From positions 283,757,836-283,821,835 of the forward strand of contig OZ010792.1 of the NCBI GenBank assembly GCA_963932465.1: a DNA stretch of 64,000 nt, read 5' to 3'. Below the pieces are notes generated by a model. It was not told the origin of the DNA. It worked only from the letters and a program-made list of their open reading frames with translations, and did not search any database. The translations under genes were made by a program, and so were the position numbers. Positions 57,025 to 64,000 of the stretch are shown here, piece after piece (positions within the stretch are counted from its first letter, which is position 1; every line of letters starts with the position of its first letter). This stretch comes from Maratus speciosus. Lineage: Eukaryota > Arthropoda > Arachnida > Araneae > Salticidae.

Positions 57025-58560
57025 CTAGTTTCTATGAAAAAAATTATCAATTGTTGTTTGCTTAGTCCTATTCATTTTTGACTTTTTAGCCAGTTTTTCT
57101 ATTTGTATCAAACAGTTAAGTTCTTTGTCTGATGACGGCTGCATCAGGATAAATGTACGCAAACACTCAATTGATTGTACAATTGACTTTTCTGTGGGTA
57201 AGGAAAGCACTTGGGACATAGTAGCAGAATCACCAGAATCCGATTCCATCTCCTCATTGCATTTTTCGTGAATTGCTTCAACAATTTCTTCCACAGTTAA
57301 GGGTCCAGATACGTCTAAACTATTGTCGGCTGCTACATACTCTGCGAACGTAATATCGCATTGGAACTTTTCAGAAAAGTTTGGAAATTCTATTTCTTCA
57401 AAAGGTCTGTCGTTTTCGTCATTTGCTTTATAACCACTCTTTTTAGATGGATGGATAAATCCGGCATGTCGAAAGCATTTTTCTATTGTTTCAGGTTGTA
57501 CGGCGTCCCACTCCGCATATAAATCGTTGATGGCCGTGAGTAATGTTATGTCGTAGCTTTCTTTAAGGTCAATCGAAAATAAAATTTGTTCTAGAATCCT
57601 TTTACGATAATGAGTTTTTAAATTTTGAATTATTCCTTGGTCCATCGGTTGCAGTTGTGCTGTAGTATTAGGGGGTAAATATTCAATCTTTATACAGCTC
57701 AGTGTTGGTAGTTTACAATGACTCTGCACATTATCTAGCAGCAATAGAATTTTTCTGTTTTCACGAGAAAATTTTTTATCCAGTTCTTTTAACCAACTAA
57801 TGCAGATCTCACGCGTCATCCAGGCTTTGGCATTTGCCACATAATCAACAGGCAGTGTTTTAACTCCTTTAAAGCAACGCGGATTAGTTGATTTACCAAT
57901 AACTAACAATTTTAACTTCTCACTTCCATCCATATTGGCACCTACCATCACAGTTATCCTGTCTTTTCTAAGTTTATCACTTGTGCACGTTTCACCTTTA
58001 AATGTTAAAGTCTTATTAGGAAGAAGTTTATAAAACAACCCTGTTTCATCAGCATTAAACACGTCTTTCATTGCATAAGTAGAAATAAGTTCGGGTAGCT
58101 TTTCGCAGAATTCATTGCAAGCAGTGAGGTCTACAGCACCACTTTCACCACACACAGTTTTGTGTACGATGTTATTTCGCTGCTTAAAACGTGTCAGCCA
58201 TCCTTCGCTACAATTGAAATTTTTAATACCCATGAGTAGTGCATGTTCTTTCGCTTTAGCTGCCAATATAGGTCCACTCAAAGGTACATATCTTGCCAAT
58301 GCATCTTTTGTCCATAACAGTAAAGCTTCCTCTAAATCCTCATGGGCTGCTGTTCTCATACGTTTTCGTCCTTTAGCAAATCTTTCCTTTTCCCATGATT
58401 TCAGGATGAATTCTTTATTTTTCAAGTAAGTAGACAGCGTATTCTTTTTTATTCCATATTCTGCAGCAATTTCTGTCTTAGATTGGCCACATCCTAGCTT
58501 TTTAATAATCTCCACTTTGGCTTCTAGAGTTAACGATTTATAACTTCCACGTGGAGCCAT
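57025..58560 (-). CDS. Tigger/pogo-type transposase (CENP-B-like), intact
   Basis: 511 aa. The N-terminal CENP-B-type helix-turn-helix (residues 5-52: KSLTLEAKVEIIKKLGCGQ...) is followed by a Tc5/CENPB HTH (about 70-135, ending in GWLTRFKQRNNI). The DDE domain has D171 (FNADETGLF), D276 (LLLLDNVQSH) and D307 (QPMDQGIIQNLK) with 30 residues between the last two, plus the YLPPNTTAQLQPMDQG block typical of this family. The C-terminus ends TIDNFFHRN with a TAG that appears to be supplied by the end of the nested Helitron, so the last few native residues may be missing. All catalytic residues are present, and the terminal repeats are intact. Likely a nuclear DNA-binding cut-and-paste transposase; a domesticated role is possible but not indicated, because it sits within its own terminal repeats. 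Confidence 0.95.
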   Translation of the reverse strand: MAPRGSYKSLTLEAKVEIIKKLGCGQSKTEIAAEYGIKKNTLSTYLKNKEFILKSWEKERFAKGRKRMRTAAHEDLEEALLLWTKDALARYVPLSGPILAAKAKEHALLMGIKNFNCSEGWLTRFKQRNNIVHKTVCGESGAVDLTACNEFCEKLPELISTYAMKDVFNADETGLFYKLLPNKTLTFKGETCTSDKLRKDRITVMVGANMDGSEKLKLLVIGKSTNPRCFKGVKTLPVDYVANAKAWMTREICISWLKELDKKFSRENRKILLLLDNVQSHCKLPTLSCIKIEYLPPNTTAQLQPMDQGIIQNLKTHYRKRILEQILFSIDLKESYDITLLTAINDLYAEWDAVQPETIEKCFRHAGFIHPSKKSGYKANDENDRPFEEIEFPNFSEKFQCDITFAEYVAADNSLDVSGPLTVEEIVEAIHEKCNEEMESDSGDSATMSQVLSLPTEKSIVQSIECLRTFILMQPSSDKELNCLIQIEKLAKKSKMNRTKQTTIDNFFHRN

Positions 58561-59097
58561 ATTTTAAAGAAATAAGACTTTTTACTTTCTCAAAAAACAG
58601 TTTAGCAGTAAGTAAAACCATTGACTGAAAAATTCGATCACCAGAGTGAAAGTAGAATGTAGTGATAAAACAGGTTTCCCCTATCTTTAACAGATGTCCA
58701 CTCAGTGAATTTCTTGGAATGTCACTGAGTCAAATGCTACAGAAGGGATTAGGAAAAGCACAATGGAAGAAGGGGTGGATGTGTCATTGATGGACAGACA
58801 GGGCGCACTAAGAAAGCGGATTTCAAATGCATGGAATTATTATACTAGTTCAGAACAATTCTGAAAACAATGAAAGAAAGAAAGTTATTTCAAGGATCTG
58901 AAGTCCGTGAGAAAGTAAGGAAAAATGAAAAAATGGAATTCTAATTAGTTCGAATTAAACGAAGTCAAGAGAAAATGAGTTCGAATAAAGGAAAAATTTT
59001 AACGTTATTCTGCCATTGAAAATTTCGGGACTTCATGTTTAGTTCGAATTAAGCGAAGATTCGATTTATCCGATTTCGAATTAACGAGAGCCGACTG

Positions 59098-59587
59098 TAT
59101 TTTCGAATTAAAAACTGAGATAAAAAACCATGCATTAGCTGGCAGCGATATCGCTGACGCTGTGCCAAATAGAGCCCTCGATAACACAGGTAGCATCTCA
59201 GAGGAACAAAGACGAGGACCTGGCAGAAGATAAGGTCTCACCGAAAAAATTTATGCATTTGATCGAAAAATTAACGTCATCTTCAAAGGAACAAGACTGT
59301 ATTTCCGAAATTTATACAATTCTCTACAATTTATGTGCAAGTAATTTTTTTTTACCTTGAATAGTTATGAGAAAATCAATAATGAATGCACGCAGTAGTC
59401 AGCTGCCTCTTTATTATTAGACGTCTGCACAGATATGCAAAACATTAACGTTAGGTTTCATAGATACAACGTAAAGATAAAAAGTGATTAATGATCGGTT
59501 AGTGTTCACAGTATAATAAAATAGGTAGGTATTTTTTTTTTATACAACACTTATTATTAAATGATTATTGACTTGAAATGACACTCA
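59098..59587. other. Non-coding flank right of the Tigger element
   Basis: No gene established. A plus-strand open stretch near 59135-59240 (GSDIADAVPNRALDNTGSIS) is not alternating low complexity and might be an exon or old element remnant. Confidence 0.4.
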
Positions 59588-59800
59588 TTAGTCAAAACGA
59601 ACCCTCTTGGCCAAAGGTTGCATGATTGCAGGCATGCCTTCCAAATCTTCTACACCTAAAAAAAATATAATTAAATATAATATTTATTAAAGCACCTGGG
59701 CTCGAAAGAGTCGTTTTCGTCCCGAGGGAGATTGCTGCCCCAGCCGTAGGCGAAGGCTGCAAACATCCAAGGGTCGAAGTTTTGGCTCCTGAGCAGCTCT
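59588..59800 (-). other. Possible host exons or gene remnant
   Basis: On the minus strand 59696-59800 reads as SQNFDPWMFAAFAYGWGSN and more, unusually GC-rich and protein-like for this window. After a 40-bp gap with gtgctt at one side and tttttttag at the other, 59588-59655 reads LEGMPAIMQPLAKRVRFD then stop. The two pieces are not in compatible phase for a simple splice, so this may be a frameshifted relic. I do not recognise the protein. Confidence 0.3.
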
Positions 59801-60079
59801 GGTGCACATAGCATTTTAAAAAACGGTGGAACTAATTATAATTAAGTAAGTAATGATTCATGCAACATTTTATCATAACATGATTTTTACACCTTTCTTT
59901 TGTTACCCCTCTTTTACAACTCAAGTCATGAATAGGTTACTTTTGGGCTTCAATTGAGGAAACATATTAGCCTATTATACTATGAACCACCGTTTAAAAA
60001 AATAATTTATGATTTATTTCTAATTGTTTGAAAATTCATAGAGGTGGATTCATAGAGGTCATGAACAACATTTTAAGTA

Positions 60080-61039
60080 ATATGAAGCCATTCTTCCTGG
60101 AGAACAGTCTCTAATTCCAAAAGCGTAGATGGTGGAGGAAATCGAGCGCAGAGTTTTACCCCAAATGTTCTCATACATGTTCAATAATATTCAAATCAGG
60201 AGACTGATGGGGTCAAGCAAGATGTCCTACTTCCTCCTCATGCTCTTCAAACCATTTTTGGACGATTTTAGCAGGGTGGATAGATCATTGTCGTCTTGGC
60301 AAAGTGGGTATTCTCCTGGAAATAAAATCTGGACAAAAGGATGCACTTGATCCCCCACAATATCGACATAGTGAGCAGCTGTAACCTTCCCATGCTGAGT
60401 AACAATCGGCCCAAGGCCACGCCAAGATATCTCACTCCATACCATAAGGGAACCACCTCCATGCTTCACAGTCGGCAAGAGGCAGTCAGGAGAAAATGCT
60501 TCTGCGGTCTTTCTCCACATATAAACGCGTCCAGTCGTTGTCTGATATATGGTGAAGATTGATTCATCAGACCAAATGACTTGTTGCCACTGTTGACGAG
60601 CCCAGTTTTTGTCTGTTTTACACCATTGGCGTTGCTGAAAACCATGGCGTGATGTCACCAATGGCTTGCGAATTGTAACTTTTCCATTAAATGTTTAAAG
60701 CATGAAATTCCATTTTGGACAGTTCTTGCTGAAATGGGATTCTGGAGACGACTATTTATCTTTGACGTTATCTGGGATAAAGATTGGTTGCGCTTTCGGA
60801 CCGCTATGCAGGTCAATTCTCTTTTATCCAACTCAGAAAGCTTTCTTTTCCTTCCACTGTTGTACTTCGCAGAAGACATTTTACCGCATTTCGCGTACGC
60901 TGTCATAACGAACTGACACAGTACTCCTTGCACACCCCAAATAATTGGCTGTTTCCGTCACAGAGCAACTAGCCCACTGTATTCCAACAATCGTTCCTTT
61001 TTCGAACTCTGACAGGTCAGTCGTTATTGAGTTTTTCAT
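60080..61039 (-). pseudogene. Dead Tc1-type transposase
   Basis: Starts at 61039 (MKNSITTDLSEFEKGTI). The N-terminal HTH region is 60655-60933 (RKRKLSELDKRELTCIA...). The core has SDESIFTIY, GGGSLMVW and QDDND with both aspartates, then a frameshift near 60260. In the new frame come WFEEHEEEVGHLA, a stop in place of Trp, QSPDLNIIEH, and another stop in place of Trp. At least two frameshifts and two nonsense changes make it inactive. It belongs to the Tc1 branch and is not close to the transposase at 44698-45711. Terminal repeats were not found. Confidence 0.88.
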
Positions 61040-61229
61040 AGCGTATGGTAATCTCACGCAACATTTATGACTGATGTTGAGCGACTGATACTTTACCTTT
61101 CATAACCACTAGGTGGGAGAATTGAGTGCAAAGTGACATGCGCGTTCTGCGTCTTTGAGATGAACCATGCTTTTTTCATGTGTGTTTGTATTATTTTGAC
61201 ACCCATCTGTGTATATATATATATATATA

Positions 61230-61436
61230 TATAAATTAAATAAACATTACCGACCACCAACAAAAAATGTGAAATTATGAACAAAATGACGTTAACAAAT
61301 ACAGTTCCCCCTTACAACACACTTAAAATACGTATAACATAAGTAACGAGATTGGTTAAATTCATTTATTGAATTTTTGCGATGATAACAATGCAAAATT
61401 TAATGGAATTTCCTATGAAGAGGTATCAGATAACTA
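61230..61436. repeat. About 205-bp direct duplication, copy 1
   Basis: Matches 62505-62712: cattaccgaccaccaacaaa, cgagattggttaaattcatt and atggaatttcctatgaagag in order. It is preceded by a (TA)n tract at 61212-61232. Confidence 0.92.
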
Positions 61437-61571
61437 TTGAGTAGAAATCAAATTGATAATACACTAAGATTATGCGCAATTGCAGCAGAGATCTAAGCGT
61501 GTAATATTTAAAAGATTGCTAAAAACATTTACCTACCGTGGTTATATATTTTAAAAATATATAAGATACCA

Positions 61572-62369
61572 TCTCTATAATAATAGCCTAAGTCATGTGA
61601 CTGTCATCAATAGTTCCGGGCTGACCGCTTCGCTTTTTATATGCCAGGTGACCATTTTTTACATTTTTTATTTTTCGCGTGGTAAATTAAAACAATGCTT
61701 TGATATTGAAATTAAAAGTCATGGTTTTTGGTATTATTTATTATTTTTCTTTTCTTTTTCTTAAAAAAAGGAAAGAAAAAGTGAAAGTCATGAATTTCAA
61801 ATTAAAATTATGTATTTTAAATAAAATGAGTGAAATTATTATATTTTAGATGAATTTAACGAAATATGAAAAAATGCGATTGGAAAGACAATATTTGATG
61901 ATTTATCACTTGCGCCTGGCTAGCATAAAAAGGTACTACTTAGTTATACTGTCGACCCATTTCGCCGAATTATATAAATCGCCAAACCACTCGCCAAATT
62001 ATACAAATTGACATAATTTTTATTTTAAATAGCGATAGAACAAATAAATTAGTATAACATTAATAAAAATACAAATAAAACGTCGAAATAAAAATAACTT
62101 GATGACGTAAACACGTGCAACTTGACAAGCGAATATGACATTTGCGATCAACCATTATTGATATTTAATCTTATAGTTTGGCGATATATTTTTGGTCGAC
62201 GGGATAACCAAGTAGTACCCATAAAAATACGGAGTTCTTGATTTCTCTACTAGAAACTTCTGATTTGGCGAAGTACTGAGAAAGTAAATTAAATTTTGGG
62301 TAAAAGTAACATAGTACAATGCTTAGCACACATCTAACGGAGACCAAACTGGTCGCCAAGGGCGGCTAG
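61572..62369 (+). mobile_element. Small non-autonomous Helitron
   Basis: The 3' end has hairpin gacca-aac-tggtc (62342-62354), 11 bases, CTAG (62366-62369), then T. The proposed 5' end is TCTCTATAATAATAGCC after an A at 61571. It carries the MITE at 61932-62219. No ORF. Confidence 0.7.
61932..62219 (+). mobile_element. MITE of the GGTACTACTT family, copy 3
   Basis: 288 bp. Ends GGTACTACTTAGTTATACTG and gataaccaagtagtacc. The duplication cataaaaa is perfect on both sides (61924-61931, 62220-62227). This copy fixes the family's ends and its 8-bp target duplication. Confidence 0.95.
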
Positions 62370-62504
62370 TTATTAAAAGGAAATAGTTCAAAATGAATTG
62401 TTGACATTTAAAATGAAAATATATCATAATATAAAACATCATAAATGATTGATTTACATTCATAATTACGTGCGCAAATGCAGCATAATAATTTGAATGC
62501 TAAT

Positions 62505-62712
62505 ATATAACCATTAAATGAACATTACCGACCACCAACAAAAGCTGTGAAATTATGAATAAAATGACATTAACAAATACAGCCCCCCCCCCCCCTCCAA
62601 CACACTTAAAATACATATAACATAAATAACGAGATTGGTTAAATTCATTTAGTGAATCTTTACGAGGACAACAATGCAAGCTTTAATGGAATTTCCTATG
62701 AAGAGGTATCAG
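62505..62712. repeat. About 205-bp direct duplication, copy 2
   Basis: Second copy of 61230-61436, about 1.27 kb downstream, with a C run where copy 1 has five C's. Followed by a (TA)n tract. Confidence 0.92.

Positions 62713-62745
<33 letters not shown>
62713..62745. repeat. (TA)n microsatellite
   Basis: Perfect alternating TA tract of about 30 bp directly after the duplicated segment. Confidence 0.95.
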
Positions 62746-62747
<2 letters not shown>

Positions 62748-62833
62748 GGGGCAAAAATAGCCTCGTGTTTTAAATATATAGATGACACGGTTCGCTCCAG
62801 AATGGTTATCTACACTTTCTTGCACTTGGATTT

Positions 62834-62841
62834 TATAAAAG
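62834..62841 (+). promoter_or_regulatory. Candidate TATA box upstream of alpha-tubulin
   Basis: TATAAAAG lies about 200 bp before the tubulin ATG in sequence without recognised repeats. Given the AT-richness, this is weak evidence. Confidence 0.3.
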
Positions 62842-63040
62842 TAGATTAGGTTTAAACACGTTAACAGATTTGAAAATAATGCTTGCGCGAGATGTGATTT
62901 TAAACTCAAACTTTATGGCATCACCATATTAATAACCGCATTCCATTAAACTGCCTGATAAAAAAGTTGTTGATTTCAAGCGAATTTATTAATTTCGAAA
63001 ATTTTCTTTGCGGAAAGAAATTAACCTCCATCAAGTCAAA

Positions 63041-64000
63041 ATGCGTGAATGTATTAGCATACACGTTGGTCAAGCTGGAGTACAAGTTGGTAATGCCTGT
63101 TGGGAGCTTTATTGCTTGGAGCATGGAATACAACCGGATGGCCAAATGCCTGGAGATAAGACTGCCGGTGGAGGTGATGATTCTTACAATAGTTTCTTCA
63201 ACGAAACAGAAACTGGTCAGCATGTTCCCAGAGCTATATATATTGATTTGGAGCCTACAGTAATAGATGAAGTCCGAACAGGAACATATCGTAAACTTTT
63301 CCATCCTGAACAACTGATAACTGGCAAAGAAGATGCTGCTAATAACTATGCAAGAGGTTATTACACGATTGGAAAAGAGATAATTGATTTAGTTCTCGAC
63401 AGAAGCCGTAAAGTAGCAGATCAGTGTACAAACTTGCAAGGATGTCTCATTTTTCACAGTTTTGGTGGCGGGACAGGATCAGGATTTACCTCTTTGCTGA
63501 TCGAAAGCCTATCTGAATATTATGGTAACAAACCTAAATTTGAGTTTGTAATTTATCCTGCTCCACAACACTCAACTGTCATAGTGGAACCTTATAATTC
63601 AATCTTGACGACTCACGCTACATTAGAACATTCTGACTGCGCTTTCATGGTTGATAATGAAGCCATATATGATATTGGCCGAAACAATCTTGATACTAAG
63701 AGACCTACATACACAAGTTTGAACAGAATTATCGCTCAAACCGTATCTTCTATTACAGCATCACTTCGTTTCGATGGCGCACAGAATGTAGATCTAACGG
63801 CATTTCCAACTAATCTTGTGCCATATCCGCGTATCCATTTTCCTTTGGTTACTTATGCTCCTGTTGTTTCCGCCGAGAAAGCTTCTCATGAACAGCTGAC
63901 TGTAGCCGAAATCACCAATGCTTGTTTCGAACCAGCAAATCAGATGATCAAATGTAATCCACAACATGGAAAATATATGAACTGTTGTTTGTTATACAGA
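63041..64000 (+). CDS. Divergent alpha-tubulin, 5' 320 codons, truncated by the window edge
   Basis: Begins [20 protein letters not shown], the alpha-tubulin N-terminus with the MREC motif used in tubulin mRNA autoregulation. The open frame is unbroken for 320 codons of about 450. Lys40 (acetylation site), Glu71, Asp98, the GGGTGSG glycine loop (142-148), Glu183, Asn206, Tyr224 and Asn228 of the nucleotide site are all present. It is clearly diverged from the usual animal sequence (for example Y107, C135, H177, K220) and has Ala at 254 (codon GCA), where alpha-tubulins have the catalytic Glu; Asp251 is kept. There is no intron in 960 bp, whereas animal alpha-tubulin genes commonly have one right after the ATG, so a retrogene origin is possible. 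Changes are substitutions without stops or indels, which argues for selection. Likely a lineage-specific, perhaps tissue-restricted, isotype. Confidence 0.95.
   Translation, partial: MRECISIHVGQAGVQVGNACWELYCLEHGIQPDGQMPGDKTAGGGDDSYNSFFNETETGQHVPRAIYIDLEPTVIDEVRTGTYRKLFHPEQLITGKEDAANNYARGYYTIGKEIIDLVLDRSRKVADQCTNLQGCLIFHSFGGGTGSGFTSLLIESLSEYYGNKPKFEFVIYPAPQHSTVIVEPYNSILTTHATLEHSDCAFMVDNEAIYDIGRNNLDTKRPTYTSLNRIIAQTVSSITASLRFDGAQNVDLTAFPTNLVPYPRIHFPLVTYAPVVSAEKASHEQLTVAEITNACFEPANQMIKCNPQHGKYMNCCLLYR

Larger units (their letters stand above)
55189..57028 (+). mobile_element. Small non-autonomous Helitron in the Tigger element
   Basis: The 3' end has the textbook layout: a hairpin acgagc-gta-gctcgt (56995-57009), then 15 bases, then CTAG (57025-57028) followed by T. 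The proposed 5' end is TCTCTCTATTCTAAAA at 55189 after an A. It contains the MITEs at 56012-56217 and 56530-56828. Its last bases overlap the stop codon of the Tigger transposase on the other strand. The 3' end is well supported; the 5' end is inferred. Confidence 0.7.
54833..59097 (-). mobile_element. Tigger/pogo-type DNA transposon
   Basis: Terminal inverted repeats start CAGTCGGCTCTCGTTAATTC at both ends and are flanked by TA (54831-54832, 59098-59099). This is the known Tigger-type end. It encodes one intact transposase (57025-58560). The 2.2 kb between the transposase and the left end is mostly a nested Helitron with two MITEs inside it. Confidence 0.95.

Noticed and set aside
62921..63313. 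ORFs of 130 aa (minus) and 98 aa (plus) at the tubulin start
   Set aside because: Both are out-of-frame shadows of the tubulin coding sequence and its leader.

Overview
The window is AT-rich animal DNA, most likely from an arthropod (a chelicerate would fit, but nothing here fixes the species). It is almost entirely transposable-element sequence. Two elements keep an intact transposase, and one host gene is clear: an alpha-tubulin whose first 320 codons run off the right edge. No bacterial-type operons, CRISPR arrays or rRNA genes are visible.

Layout. 1-11256: an older minus-strand Ty1/copia element (left LTR cut by the window edge), broken by a younger plus-strand copia element at 1867-7742 with a perfect 5-bp duplication. 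11257-14809: degenerate interspersed repeat, here called R. 14810-35732: a Helitron-like element inserted in R. It holds a 17-kb hAT-type element (16558-33679, 8-bp duplication), which itself holds a 1.2-kb hAT element, a 1.4-kb palindrome, a 5-kb hAT element with satellite-like arrays (21272-26234), an eroded multi-domain ORF, a GC-rich hAT element and several MITEs. 35878-37464: another hAT-type element in R with a MITE inside. 38738-45997: a Tc1/Tc3-type element with an intact 337-aa DD34E transposase, split by a 5.7-kb hAT element (38834-44559). 47842-48226: a foldback repeat carrying two inverted tRNA-like sequences. 49325-53664: a TTAA MITE and a 3.5-kb hAT-like element with a 33-bp minisatellite. 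54833-59097: a Tigger/pogo element with an intact 511-aa transposase, whose C-terminus appears to be cut by a small Helitron. 60080-61039: a dead Tc1 transposase. 61572-62369: another small Helitron. 63041-64000: alpha-tubulin.

Most nesting calls rest on exact target-site duplications read directly from the sequence. With these the order of insertions can be reconstructed. The non-autonomous hAT elements greatly outnumber the autonomous ones, and no hAT transposase is present in the window.

The most interesting single observation is in the tubulin. It is intronless over the part seen, diverged but apparently constrained, keeps Lys40 and the nucleotide-binding motifs, and has Ala in place of the catalytic Glu254 that normally triggers GTP hydrolysis on the neighbouring beta-tubulin.
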